From Methylobacterium mesophilicum SR1.6/6 (GTDB taxonomy: Bacteria; Pseudomonadota; Alphaproteobacteria; Rhizobiales; Beijerinckiaceae), in the NCBI RefSeq assembly GCF_000364445.2, contig NZ_CP043538.1:3863447-3927446 (forward strand): 64,000 nucleotides of DNA, read 5' to 3'. This document shows, in pieces, positions 26,288 to 35,041 of this stretch; position 1 is the first letter of the stretch; each line of letters starts with the position of its first letter. The notes below the pieces were generated by a model. The model was not told the origin of the DNA, made no database searches, and saw nothing but the letters and a program-made list of their open reading frames with translations. A program made the position numbers and the translations under genes.

Positions 26288-27325
26288 TTATTTCACCTCG
26301 GCGGCGCGAGGCCGGTCCGCGTCGGCCAGGTTCGGGTGTCCGCCCGCGAAGGCGGCCCAGAACTCCCGCGTCAGCGCCTCCGGCGCCTCGGCGTAGCGGG
26401 CCGAATGGTGGAACGGCACGGCGCGCCGCACCCCCGCGTCCCGGGCCAGCGCCCCGGCGCGGGCGGCGGTGAGGTGCCGGGTGCGCGCGGCCGCCGCCCG
26501 GTCGGCTTCCCGGAACACGGCCTCGATGAACAGCGTGTCGGCGCCGGCCGCCAGGGCGCGGATCCGGTCGACGTTGTCCGGCGTGTCCGCCGTGTCGGTG
26601 ACGTACGCGACCTTCTGGCCCGGGCCGACCCGGAAGAGGTCCGCGACGAGGTCGCCCAGGGGCAGGGTCCGGCCCTCGGCCACCGGCACGGCGGTCTCCG
26701 GCGGCAGGCCGCGGCGCGCCGCGCGCTTGGCCGCGCCGAGCCAAGGGCCCGGCACGAGGCCGAGCCGCTCCAGCGCCCCCTGCCAGACATTCACCCGCAC
26801 CGGCTCGACCAGCGCGAAGGCAAGCGACGGGATGCCGTGATCGAGTCGCACCGCGTCGATCCGGAACTCCTCCTCGGTCAGCACCCGGCCGGGCCCGGGA
26901 TCCGTCGGCGCGACCGCGCGCTCGGCGAACTGCTCCGGGGCGCGGAACTCCGCCGCGCGCACGAGGCGGGTGCCGTCGAACTCCTCGACCCGGATGCGGA
27001 AATCCGGCGTGTGCGGCCCGAGCAGGTTCCACGTGTAGGCGTGGAGGCGGTGCGCGACCCGGGCGATGAACCCCTCCGGCCCGACGAGGCGCAGGGGCAG
27101 CGGGCGATGCAGGCAGATCCGCAGCAGACGGTCGAAGCCGGCGAAATGGTCCATGTGGGCGTGCGACACGAAGACGTCGCTCACCCGCATCAGCTCGCGG
27201 GCCGACAGTGACGCGACGTCGCCGAGATCGAACAGCAGGGCACGGCGCGCGTGGCGGAAGTCGAGATGGACGCCGGGATCCGAGAACGGGTCGTTGACGA
27301 GGCGGGCCTGGACGAGGTGGGGCAC
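26288..27325 (-). CDS. RNase Z-like metallo-beta-lactamase-fold hydrolase
   Basis: 345 aa. The zinc motif HAHMDH (VSHAHMDHFAGFDRL, residue ~55) and later metal-ligand candidates (YVTDTADT, FHHSARYAE) identify the MBL fold. The overall length and order are those of tRNase Z-type or ribonuclease Z-like proteins. The product is cytoplasmic and acts on RNA 3' ends or another phosphodiester. The start is taken as GTG at 27325. A TTG at 27334 that overlaps the upstream stop (TTGA) is an alternative. It is translationally coupled to the amine oxidase gene. Confidence 0.75.
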   Translation of the reverse strand: MPHLVQARLVNDPFSDPGVHLDFRHARRALLFDLGDVASLSARELMRVSDVFVSHAHMDHFAGFDRLLRICLHRPLPLRLVGPEGFIARVAHRLHAYTWNLLGPHTPDFRIRVEEFDGTRLVRAAEFRAPEQFAERAVAPTDPGPGRVLTEEEFRIDAVRLDHGIPSLAFALVEPVRVNVWQGALERLGLVPGPWLGAAKRAARRGLPPETAVPVAEGRTLPLGDLVADLFRVGPGQKVAYVTDTADTPDNVDRIRALAAGADTLFIEAVFREADRAAAARTRHLTAARAGALARDAGVRRAVPFHHSARYAEAPEALTREFWAAFAGGHPNLADADRPRAAEVK

Positions 27326-27330
27326 GCCGG

Positions 27331-28617
27331 TCAACGCGCCGGCCCGCGGGACGGACCCACCGCCTGCCCTCCGAGCGCGGCCAGAACCTCGTCCGCCGCG
27401 CGGCGCCCGGATTCGTAGGCGCCGCGCACGGTGGTGAAGGCGTCCGGGGACGTCGCTTCTCCGGCGAAGAACAGCCTCTCGCCCACGGGCGCTGCCAGGA
27501 CCGCGCGCCGATCCGCGGCGCCCGGCCGGGCATACGCGTAGGAGCCGCGGATCGCCGCGTCCTGCCCCCAGCGCGTGGCGGTCAGGAGCGTGGCCCGGCG
27601 GCGGAAATCCGCGCCGAGCAGCGCCACCAGCTCGTCGAGGGCGAAGGCGGCGGCGGCCCCGCTTCCCGCGCGCTCCAGGTCCCGGGCCAGCGCGCCGCCG
27701 AGATAGCCCTCGATCACCGGCCGGCCGAAGGGGCGCAGGTGGTAGGCGCCCGTCCGGGCGCTGCGCGGGTTGCCGATCAGGTGGGCGTCCGCCGGCAGTT
27801 CCTCCGGCCTGACGAGGTGGAGAAAGACCTTGTTGGCGAGCCCGAGGGGTAGGGCGTGCGCGGCCGCCTGCTTGCCGGGCAGGGGCGGATCGAAGCGGAT
27901 GGCGCCCTCGGCCAGCACATTGGTCGAGACCGTCACCACGACGGCGCCGGCCCGGAGCGTCCCGCGCGGGGTCTCCAGCCGGACCGGGCCGGCCGCCCCG
28001 TGGTCGACCCGCGATACCGGCGTGCCGAGCGCCACCGGCAGGCCGTCGCCGTAGCGCGCCACGAGGCGGCCGTAGCCCTCCGTCACCCGCCAGTCCGATC
28101 CGTGGACTTGGTAGCGGGCGGCGTCGTGGGTCGAGAGGTCGTCGAGTTCGGCGCCGCTCACGTAGGTGCTGACGGCATTGAGCAGCCCGTTCCAGGGATC
28201 GTCCGGTTCGAGGAGCGCCCCGAGGGGCCGGTCCACGGGATCGCCCTGGGCCGCCGCCTGCCGGGCTTGGAACGCCTCCGAGGCGGCCTCGTAGGCGCGC
28301 TGGTCCGCGGGCGGGAAGCCGAGGTCCCGGTACTGCACGTCCCAGGGAGCGGGGGTGCGGTCCACGTGGAAACCGAAGTCCCCGGCGATGGCGAGCCACG
28401 GATTGCGCTCGGCGCCGTGCAGCCAGCCGCAGCCGAGGTCGAGGGGCGCGCCGACGGCGTCGGGCACGACCGTGTGCGCCCGCCCGCCGGTGCGGTCCTG
28501 CGCCTCCAGCACCTGGATCCGCAGTTCAGGCCGGCCCGCGGACAGTCGCCGCCCCGCGGCGAGGCCCGCGGCGCCCGCGCCCACGATGGCGACATCGACC
28601 GTCCCGGAAATGCTCAG
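27331..28617 (-). CDS. Flavin-containing amine oxidase (monoamine oxidase-like)
   Basis: About 428 aa. The FAD-binding motif IVGAGAAGLAAGRRL is at the N-terminus and the C-terminal FAD motif GERLFFAGEATS, then RGAYESGRRAADEVL, closes the domain. It oxidises an amine to an aldehyde or imine with FAD; the substrate is unknown. The start is uncertain: no ATG, GTG or TTG in frame lies near the FAD motif. A CTG at 28617 gives normal family length. The longer open frame upstream runs through an intergenic repeat at 28752 and was rejected. The next gene downstream, the RNase Z-like one, begins about at its stop. Confidence 0.75.
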   Translation of the reverse strand: MSISGTVDVAIVGAGAAGLAAGRRLSAGRPELRIQVLEAQDRTGGRAHTVVPDAVGAPLDLGCGWLHGAERNPWLAIAGDFGFHVDRTPAPWDVQYRDLGFPPADQRAYEAASEAFQARQAAAQGDPVDRPLGALLEPDDPWNGLLNAVSTYVSGAELDDLSTHDAARYQVHGSDWRVTEGYGRLVARYGDGLPVALGTPVSRVDHGAAGPVRLETPRGTLRAGAVVVTVSTNVLAEGAIRFDPPLPGKQAAAHALPLGLANKVFLHLVRPEELPADAHLIGNPRSARTGAYHLRPFGRPVIEGYLGGALARDLERAGSGAAAAFALDELVALLGADFRRRATLLTATRWGQDAAIRGSYAYARPGAADRRAVLAAPVGERLFFAGEATSPDAFTTVRGAYESGRRAADEVLAALGGQAVGPSRGPAR

Positions 28618-28751
28618 ATTCCAACGCCTCCCCGGCGCGCGTGTCCGTGTGGTGGGGCCAACCCGAGGGGAGGGGGCCGGGTTGCCCCGTCCCGGATGAC
28701 GCCGACGCAGCGTCGGCGGCCGCGGAATCGTCCCCGTGATCCGCGCTCGCA

Positions 28752-28788
28752 TCGTTCCGGGCTCGCCTGCGGCGCCTCGGAACGACGG
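28752..28788. repeat. Interspersed palindromic repeat, family D (short copy)
   Basis: TCGTTCCGG and CCTCGGAACGA pair across GCTCGCCTGCGGCG. It is nearly identical to the right arm of the repeat at 1706-1865. It lies in the divergent promoter region between the amine oxidase and glycosylase genes. Confidence 0.55.
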
Positions 28789-28840
28789 TGCGGATCGCAG
28801 GATTGCGGAATCTGGTAGCCCGCCCGAAACCGGAGGCCCG

Positions 28841-29398
28841 ATGCTGGAATCCTTCTTCGCCCGCCACGCCGCCGCGGTGGCGGCCGAGCTGATCGGCGCC
28901 CGGCTGTTCGTCGGCGCGGCGGGCGGGATCATCGTCGAGACCGAGGCCTACGACCGGACCGATCCGGCCTCCCACAGCTTCGCCGGGCCGACCCGGCGCA
29001 ACGCCAGCATGTTCGGGCCCCCCGCCCACGCCTACGTCTACCGCTCCTACGGCATGCACTGGTGCCTGAACCTCGTCTGCGAGCCCGGCAGCGCGGTGCT
29101 GCTCCGGGCCCTCGAGCCGACGGAGGGGCTTCCCGCCATGGCGGCGCGCCGGGGCACGGAGGCGCCGCGGCTGCTCTGCGCCGGCCCAGGCCGGCTCTGC
29201 CAGGCGCTGGGCGTCACCGACGCGCTGGACGGGGCGCCCGTGGCGCAGGCGCCGTTCCGGTTCGTGCCCCGCGCCGGGTCGGCCGCAGTCGTGGCCGACC
29301 GGCGGATCGGGATCACCCGCGGCGCCGAGACGCCCTGGCGGTTCCTGCTGGCCGGCTCCCGGTTCGTGAGCCGGCCGGCACGGCGGGTCGGCCCGTGA
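28841..29398 (+). CDS. DNA-3-methyladenine glycosylase (MPG/AAG family)
   Basis: 185 aa, normal length. The Pfam-type MPG fold is clear, with the [19 protein letters not shown] active-site region (catalytic Glu near residue 35), [20 protein letters not shown], and the [10 protein letters not shown] motif. It excises alkylated purines in base excision repair. The ATG at 28841 follows GGAGG. It ends six bases before the convergent molybdoenzyme gene. Confidence 0.92.
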   Translation: MLESFFARHAAAVAAELIGARLFVGAAGGIIVETEAYDRTDPASHSFAGPTRRNASMFGPPAHAYVYRSYGMHWCLNLVCEPGSAVLLRALEPTEGLPAMAARRGTEAPRLLCAGPGRLCQALGVTDALDGAPVAQAPFRFVPRAGSAAVVADRRIGITRGAETPWRFLLAGSRFVSRPARRVGP

Positions 29399-29404
29399 CC
29401 GGGC

Positions 29405-31567
29405 TCAATTCGCCCTGGCGACCTCGACGAGGTTGTCGGAGAACGAGGGCGCGTGGCCCATGTCTGTGAAGGCACCGGACGAGATGCTGTTCACCGTCCC
29501 TTCGTTGAGCTGGCGCCAGTAGCCCAGCGTCGCCACCACGATGCCGGCCTTCACGTCGTCGGTGATCCGCGCCACGCCCTTGAAGGCGCCGCGGTCGTTG
29601 CCGACCTTCACCCGGTCGCCCTCCCGGATGCCGCGGGCATCGGCATCGTGCTGGTTGATCAGCACGAACTGCTCGCCCTGGCCCTTCTGCTTGTCCTCCA
29701 TGTTGGCGTAGCAGGAGTTCAGGAAGTAGTGGCTCTTGGGCGAGACGATGTTGAGCGGGTAGCGCTTGGCGAGCTCGGGATCGTTCGTGTGCGACTCGCG
29801 CGGGCCGAGGTAGTCCGGCAGCGGGTCGAGCGCCTCGCCCGGCTGGAAGCCCTCGTACATCTGCCGGAACGGCGGGGCGACGAAGTTCGTGGCGCCCTCG
29901 ACCTTGAGCATGCACTTGCCGGTCGGCGTCGGGAAGTTCCCCTCCCGGTGCGGCGCCCGGTCGTCCGGCGTGCCGACCTTGAGGCGGGCGAAGCCGTGCT
30001 CGCGCATGTAGGCGAGGTCGATGCCCTCGCAGGCCGGGGCGTTCCAGTCGACGTAGTGCTCAAGGCACTCCGCGTCGCTCCACTTGAAGTTCTCCTCCTC
30101 GAAACCGAGCCGCGCGGCGAGCCTGCGGAAGATCTCGTTGTTGGGGATCGCCTCGCCCGGCGCCTCGGCGCACTTGGTGTTGTAGGTCAGGTAGAGGTGG
30201 CCCCAGGAGAGGATCATGTCCTCCATCTCGGCGCCCATGGTGGCGGGCAGCAGGATGTCGGCGTAGGAGGCCGTGTCCGAGATGAAGTGCTCGGCCGAGA
30301 CCATGAACAGGTCCTCGCGCATCAGGCCTTCGACGATCTTGTCGGTCTCGGGCGCCTGCGTGACCGGGTTCGAGTTCCAGCACATCATCGACATGATCGG
30401 CGGATCGAGCTGCATCTCGCCGGTGAGCGCCCGGCCGATCTGCAGGTTCGAGACGACCCGGGTGCCCTCCGGGATCAGGTCGGGCCGGCAGATGACGTCG
30501 AACTTGTAGGGGTGCTCCCAGACGCCGAACTGGGTGATGCCCCCGCCGACATGGCGCCACGCGCCGGTGAGCGCCGGGATGCAGGCGACCGCCCGGATGG
30601 TCTGGCCGCCGCCGTAATGGCGCTCCAGCGCCACGCCGATGCGGATGCCCACCGGCTGCTCGGTCGCCATCTCGTAGGCGAGCTTGCGGATGTCGTCGGC
30701 GGAGACGCCGGTGATCTCGGCGGCCCATTCGGGGGTGCGGTCCGCGGCCCGCTCCTTCAGCTCCTCGTAGCCGACCGTGTAATTGTCGACGTAGTCCTGG
30801 TCGACGAGGCCCTGCGCAATGATGGAATTGATCAGCGCCATGGCGAGCGCGCCGTCGGTGCCGGGCTTGGGCGCGATGTGCCAGTCGGCGGCCTTGGCGG
30901 TGCGGGACGCGTAGGTGTCGATCACCACGACCTTGGCGCCCTTCTTCTGGGCGTCCTTCACGATCGCCCAGTGGTGCAGGTTCGTGCTGACCGAGTTGCA
31001 GGCCCAGATCACGATGTACTTGGAGTGGATGTAGCTGTCGGGGTCGAGGCCGGCCGTCGGGCCGACGGTGAGGAGCCACGCGGTGCACGAGCCCTCGCCG
31101 CAGAAGGTCCGCTCGGTCACGGTGGCGCCCATGCGGTTGAAGAAGGCGTCGCCGCCGTTCAGCCCGTGCACGAGGCCCTGGTTGCCCAGGTAGCTGTAGG
31201 GCGCGATGGCCTGCGGCCCGTGCTGGTCGATGATCGCCTTCCAGCGCGACACGATGGTGTCCAGCGCCTCGTCCCAGGTGATCCGCTCGAACTGCTTCGA
31301 GCCCTTCGGGCCGACCCGCTTCATCGGGTAGAGCAGCCGGTCCGGGTGGTAGTGGCGCTTCTCGTAGTCCTTCAGCTTCACGCAGAGGCCGCCCCGGGTC
31401 ATCGGGTGGTCCGGGTTGCCGCGCACGCCCTGGAGCTGGCCGTCCTTGACGTCGAACAGCATCGAGCAGGTGTCGGGGCAATCGTGCGGGCAGCCCCCGA
31501 AGAAGGTTTCCGTCAGGCTCTCGGCCTCGGCGACGATCAGGGAGTCCGGCTTGACGATCTCGTTCAT
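29405..31567 (-). CDS. Molybdopterin oxidoreductase, DMSO reductase superfamily
   Basis: 720 aa. The N-terminal [4Fe-4S] site is C26-x3-C30-x3-C34-x27-C62 (CPHDCPDTCSMLFDV). The bis-MGD binding domains follow, with a C-terminal dinucleotide-binding domain. No twin-arginine signal is present, so it is probably cytoplasmic. The region where the metal ligand is expected reads FCGEGSCTAW near 155-164, so the Mo or W ligand could be Ser or Cys. Methylobacterium has a formate dehydrogenase of similar build (FDH4), which is one candidate, but the substrate cannot be set by sequence alone. No small-subunit gene is adjacent. The ATG follows GGAGG. Confidence 0.85.
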   Translation of the reverse strand: MNEIVKPDSLIVAEAESLTETFFGGCPHDCPDTCSMLFDVKDGQLQGVRGNPDHPMTRGGLCVKLKDYEKRHYHPDRLLYPMKRVGPKGSKQFERITWDEALDTIVSRWKAIIDQHGPQAIAPYSYLGNQGLVHGLNGGDAFFNRMGATVTERTFCGEGSCTAWLLTVGPTAGLDPDSYIHSKYIVIWACNSVSTNLHHWAIVKDAQKKGAKVVVIDTYASRTAKAADWHIAPKPGTDGALAMALINSIIAQGLVDQDYVDNYTVGYEELKERAADRTPEWAAEITGVSADDIRKLAYEMATEQPVGIRIGVALERHYGGGQTIRAVACIPALTGAWRHVGGGITQFGVWEHPYKFDVICRPDLIPEGTRVVSNLQIGRALTGEMQLDPPIMSMMCWNSNPVTQAPETDKIVEGLMREDLFMVSAEHFISDTASYADILLPATMGAEMEDMILSWGHLYLTYNTKCAEAPGEAIPNNEIFRRLAARLGFEEENFKWSDAECLEHYVDWNAPACEGIDLAYMREHGFARLKVGTPDDRAPHREGNFPTPTGKCMLKVEGATNFVAPPFRQMYEGFQPGEALDPLPDYLGPRESHTNDPELAKRYPLNIVSPKSHYFLNSCYANMEDKQKGQGEQFVLINQHDADARGIREGDRVKVGNDRGAFKGVARITDDVKAGIVVATLGYWRQLNEGTVNSISSGAFTDMGHAPSFSDNLVEVARAN

Positions 31568-31660
31568 GGGTCCTCCGCAGAGCGCGTGAAGCCTCTTTGT
31601 CCGGCGGGCTTCGATCGCTGATCCTTCACCTGCGTACCTTAGAAGGAGAAAAATTACCAA

Positions 31661-31685
31661 TCTCACCGCCTGGCCGCCGGTGAGA
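31661..31685. other. Hairpin between molybdoenzyme and SugE genes
   Basis: TCTCACCG and CGGTGAGA pair across nine bases. On the minus strand it is followed by TTGGTAATTTTT, 48 bases past the SugE gene stop, so it may be a weak terminator. Alternatively it is an operator in the molybdoenzyme promoter region. Confidence 0.45.
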
Positions 31686-31732
31686 TCGGAAATACGCAGT
31701 GTATCCCTGCGTCATAGTTCAGCTCGGAGGCG

Positions 31733-32053
31733 TCAGGCGTCGCCGGCGAGCTTCATGGTGACGAGGCCCGCGACGATCAGGCCGGCGGCGACCAGCCGGG
31801 CCGGACTGGCCTGCTCGCCGAGGACCGCCACCCCCACCGCGAAGGCGCCGACCGCGCCGATGCCGGTCCAGATCGTGTAGGCGGTGCCGAGGGGAAGGGT
31901 GCGCATGGACAGGGCCAGGAGGCCGACGCTGCCCACCATGGTGGCGACCATGACGGCGGTCGGCCAGGGGCGGGTGAAGCCGTCCGACAGCTTCATCGCG
32001 TAGGACCACGCGACCTCCAGCAGGCCGGCGGCGACGAGATAGATCCAGGCCAT
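31733..32053 (-). CDS. sugE: SMR-family exporter of the SugE/Gdx type
   Basis: 106 aa with four transmembrane helices. The essential membrane Glu is in LLEVAWSYAMK (helix 1), and helix 3 carries GTAYTIWTGIGAVGA, the signature that separates SugE/Gdx from the multidrug EmrE group. Characterised members are proton-coupled guanidinium exporters, also active on some quaternary ammonium compounds. The ATG at 32053 follows GGAGGG. A weak resemblance to a guanidine-I riboswitch is seen upstream. Confidence 0.88.
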   Translation of the reverse strand: MAWIYLVAAGLLEVAWSYAMKLSDGFTRPWPTAVMVATMVGSVGLLALSMRTLPLGTAYTIWTGIGAVGAFAVGVAVLGEQASPARLVAAGLIVAGLVTMKLAGDA

Positions 32054-32078
32054 GGCGGCCCTCCTGAAAGGGCCGGGC

Positions 32079-32140
32079 CGTCCCGGGCTTGTGCTCCGCG
32101 CAAGCAGAGGGAGGACGTGGCCTCGCACGGCCTAGCTGGG
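32079..32140 (-). promoter_or_regulatory. Possible degenerate guanidine-I-like leader
   Basis: On the minus strand, upstream of the SugE gene, the leader contains AGCTAGG and, ~50 bases later, AAGCCCGGGACGG. These recall conserved pieces of the ykkC/guanidine-I riboswitch, which often precedes sugE. The central conserved ACUGGUCCGAGAG segment is not found, so the match is poor and may be chance. Confidence 0.15.
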
Positions 32141-32212
32141 GCCGCGGCAACCGGCGTTCAAGGCTGCCGGTGGGCCGGCGGCTTGCGGCGATGGGCGGCC
32201 TGAATCCACCAC

Positions 32213-32252
32213 GCGCCCTCCCTCCCCCCTCTGCGGGGGAGGGGAGAAGCGG
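32213..32252. repeat. GC-rich interspersed repeat, family A (partial)
   Basis: CCCTCCCTCCCCCCTCTGCG followed by GGGGAGGGG and GAAGCGGCG is the core hairpin seen in the other family A copies. It sits between the SugE leader and the 3' end of recD2. Confidence 0.7.
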
Positions 32253-32274
32253 CGCCTTCCGCGCCTAATTTTCC

Positions 32275-34470
32275 TCACCCGCCCAGCCAGTCCCGCAGCT
32301 TCGTCCAGCGCGGCTTCATCGTGCCGCCGCGGACCGCCACCGCCACCGCCTTGCGCTGCCCGAGCAGCACGACCAGCCGCTTGCCGCGGGTCACGCCCGT
32401 GTAGAGGAGGTTGCGCGCCAGCATGGTCCAGTGCTGCATCGCCACCGGGATCACCACCGCCGGGTATTCCGACCCTTGCGACTTGTGGATCGTCGTGGCG
32501 TAGGCCGGCACCAGCGTATCGAGCTCGCCGTAGGGATAGATCACCTCCCGCCCCTCGAACTCGACGATCACCGCGCCCTCCTCCGGGTCGATGCGCGCCA
32601 CGGTGCCGAGGTCGCCGTTGAACACCTCCCGGTCGTAGTCGTTCTGGCTCTCCATCACCCGGTCGCCGGGGGAGAAGCGCCAGCCGAACCGCTCCACCGA
32701 GATCGCCGGGTCCGGGTTCAGCACCGCCTGGAGGGCGTGGTTGAGGTTGCGCGCGCCGAGCACCCCGCGCTGCATCGGGGTGAGCACCTGCACGTCGCGC
32801 ACCGGATCGAGGCCGAACCGGGCCGGGATGCGCCGCGTCACCACCTCGACCAGGGTCCCGACGGCCGCCTCGGGCTCGTCGATCTCGATGAGGTGGAAGT
32901 CGCTCTCCGCGCCGCGCGGGGCCGGTTCGGGCATCTGTCCGGCATTGATCCGGTGGGCGTTCACCACGATCCGGCTCTCGGCTGCCTGCCGAAAAACCTC
33001 CGTTAGCCGCGCCACCGGCACGGCGCCGGAGGCGATGATGTCGGCGAGCACCTGCCCCGGCCCGACCGATGGCAGCTGGTCGACGTCGCCGACCAGCAGC
33101 AGGCCCGCGTGCTCGGGGATCGCCTTGGTCAGGGCGTTCATCAGCGGCACGTCGACCATCGAGGTCTCGTCGACGACGAGCAGGTCGCAGGCCAGCGGGT
33201 TCTCCGCGTTGCGCGAGAAGCCGCCGTGCTTCGGGTCGATCTCCAGCAGGCGGTGGAGGGTCTTGGCCTCCAGCCCCGTCTGCTCGCTCATCCGCTTGGC
33301 GGCCCGGCCGGTGGGGGCGGCGAGCAGCACCCGCACGCCCTTCGCCCGCAGGATCCGCAGAATCGTGTCGAGGGTCGAGGTCTTGCCCACCCCCGGGCCG
33401 CCGGTCACCACGGCGAGCTTGGCGCCGAGCACGCGCCGCACCGCCTCGCCCTGCGAGGGCGAGAGCGTCTTGCCGGTCTTCTCCGCCACCCAGGGGAGCG
33501 CCCGGTCGAGGTCGATCTCCGGCCAGGGCGGCGCGCCCTGCGCCCTTTGCAGCAGCCGCTCGGCGATGGCCCGCTCGGCGGCGTGCAGGCCGGCCAGGAA
33601 GATGCAGGCCTTGTCGCCCACGATGTCCTGCACGACCTCGCCGGTCTCCAGGACCTCGAGCAGCGCCGCGCGGATCAGGGGCGCCTCCACGCCCAGCAGC
33701 TCGACCGCCAGGGTGACGAGCTCGGCCACCGGCAGGGCGCAGTGACCGGCATCGGTGGCGGTCTGCAGGGCGAACGAGATCCCGGCCCGCAGGCGCTGCG
33801 GCGCCTCCCGGGTGAGCCCGAGCTTCATCGCGATGGCGTCCGCGGTCTTGAAGCCGATGCCGCGGATGTCCTTGGCCAGCCGGTAGGGATCCTCGGTCAT
33901 GACCGCGATGGCCTCGTGGCCGTAGGTCTTGAAGATCCGCACCGCCCGGGCGGTCCCGACGCCGTGGGCGTGCAGGAACAGCATGATCTCGCGCACGGCC
34001 TTCTGCTCGGCCCAGCCGGCGACGATGCGGGCGGCGCGCTTGGGCCCGATCCCCCCGACCTCGGTGAGGCGGCCGGGATCGGCCTCGATGATCTCGAACG
34101 TGCCTTCCCCGAAAGCCGCGACGATCCGCTTGGCCATGGCGGGGCCGATGCCCCGCATGTGGCCCGAGGCGAGGTACTTCTCGATGCCGGCGATCCCGGT
34201 CGGCGGCGTCACCTTGAGGGTGTCGGCCCTGAACTGCAGGCCGTGCTGGCGGTCCGTGTGCCAGATGCCGGTGGCTGTGATCCACTCGCCCGCCCCGATG
34301 GCCGGCGCGTGGCCGATCACCGGCACGAGGTCGCGCTTGCCGCGCGCCTGGACCTTCAGGACGCAGAAGCCGGTCTCGGGGCTGTGGAAGGTGACGCGCT
34401 CGATCGTCCCGGCCAGCGCCTCGACGGGCTGGCCGCGGTCGGGGGGCTGTGGCGTCGCTCGCTGGTTCAT
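32275..34470 (-). CDS. recD2: RecD2-type ATP-dependent DNA helicase
   Basis: 731 aa. The N-terminal part has helix-hairpin-helix elements (GKRIVAAFG-like and VGGIGPKRAARIVAGW), the RecD2 extension. The SF1B helicase core carries Walker A TGGPGVGKTSTLDTI, VVDETSMVD, GDVDQLPSVGPGQ and the late motif TTIHKSQGSEYP. RecD2 is a 5'-3' helicase that works outside RecBCD in repair and replication. The ATG at 34470 was chosen because the domain begins just after it. The upstream extension is low-complexity. Confidence 0.9.
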   Translation of the reverse strand: MNQRATPQPPDRGQPVEALAGTIERVTFHSPETGFCVLKVQARGKRDLVPVIGHAPAIGAGEWITATGIWHTDRQHGLQFRADTLKVTPPTGIAGIEKYLASGHMRGIGPAMAKRIVAAFGEGTFEIIEADPGRLTEVGGIGPKRAARIVAGWAEQKAVREIMLFLHAHGVGTARAVRIFKTYGHEAIAVMTEDPYRLAKDIRGIGFKTADAIAMKLGLTREAPQRLRAGISFALQTATDAGHCALPVAELVTLAVELLGVEAPLIRAALLEVLETGEVVQDIVGDKACIFLAGLHAAERAIAERLLQRAQGAPPWPEIDLDRALPWVAEKTGKTLSPSQGEAVRRVLGAKLAVVTGGPGVGKTSTLDTILRILRAKGVRVLLAAPTGRAAKRMSEQTGLEAKTLHRLLEIDPKHGGFSRNAENPLACDLLVVDETSMVDVPLMNALTKAIPEHAGLLLVGDVDQLPSVGPGQVLADIIASGAVPVARLTEVFRQAAESRIVVNAHRINAGQMPEPAPRGAESDFHLIEIDEPEAAVGTLVEVVTRRIPARFGLDPVRDVQVLTPMQRGVLGARNLNHALQAVLNPDPAISVERFGWRFSPGDRVMESQNDYDREVFNGDLGTVARIDPEEGAVIVEFEGREVIYPYGELDTLVPAYATTIHKSQGSEYPAVVIPVAMQHWTMLARNLLYTGVTRGKRLVVLLGQRKAVAVAVRGGTMKPRWTKLRDWLGG

Positions 34471-34750
34471 CCCGGGGCCGGCGCGGATGCGCCCGGGACG
34501 GCACATCCTGGCGTCGAAGATCGGGGCTCGCCGCAGGGGGAGCAACGGTGGGGCAGCCTCCGGGGCGGGGACAGCGCCGCGACCCGTCGTCACGCGCGGG
34601 TCCGCTGGCATAAGGTCGATGGCATCCGCAGCCCGACTCCCGGCCGCGCCCGAGCGTGCCGTCGTCGCAGCCTCGATGAAGGGGTCCGACGATCACAGCA
34701 TGATTGAATACGGACACGCCGCCCGTGGTCAGCGCCACGTCCCCGGACTC

Positions 34751-34779
34751 TTGCGACAGTGCACGTAGTGCACTATATT
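34751..34779 (+). promoter_or_regulatory. Sigma70-like promoter with embedded palindromic operator
   Basis: TTGCGA (34751) and TATATT (34774) are separated by exactly 17 bp. The spacer contains GTGCAC-GTA-GTGCAC, a perfect 6-bp inverted repeat also readable as a direct repeat of AGTGCAC. The gene start lies 28 bases beyond the -10 box. An operator inside the spacer is typical of autoregulated toxin-antitoxin promoters. The rest of 34471-34807 shows nothing else. Confidence 0.65.
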
Positions 34780-34807
34780 TGCCGGACCGTGATGAGGCGG
34801 CTCTCGC

Positions 34808-35041
34808 GTGCCGACGTTCAAGCGCTTCGATGGCTTCAAGGTCGACCTGCGGTCACGCGATCACAACCCACCGCACTTCCACATGATCGGTCCTGACTTC
34901 CACGCCCTGATCGACATCCAAACGCTGCGGGTGATCGAAGGAACCTACGAGCGGAAGGCGTTGGCTGAAGCCGTGGCCTGGGCGGCAGACCAGACCGAAG
35001 CCTTGATGACGGAGTGGAGGCGTCTCAATGAGCGGGACTGA
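34808..35041 (+). CDS. DUF4160-family protein (candidate toxin-antitoxin component)
   Basis: 77 aa from a GTG start. The DUF4160 pattern is clear: a small basic N-terminus, DHNPPHFHMIG, and a helical end (AEAVAWAADQTEALMTEWRR). It overlaps the DUF2442 gene by 14 bases. DUF4160 and DUF2442 genes are commonly paired and have been predicted as a toxin-antitoxin-like module, but their activity is not established. The promoter before it carries a likely autoregulatory operator. Confidence 0.8.
   Translation: MPTFKRFDGFKVDLRSRDHNPPHFHMIGPDFHALIDIQTLRVIEGTYERKALAEAVAWAADQTEALMTEWRRLNERD

Noticed and set aside
29405..31567. Naming the molybdoenzyme as a definite formate dehydrogenase
   Set aside because: The usual FDH Sec/Cys-His signature was not found and no partner subunit is adjacent. 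Only the superfamily is supported.
29453..31621. 722-aa plus-strand open frame opposite the molybdoenzyme
   Set aside because: Shadow of the real minus-strand gene: no recognisable domain, while the opposite strand has an intact Fe-S site and cofactor domains.
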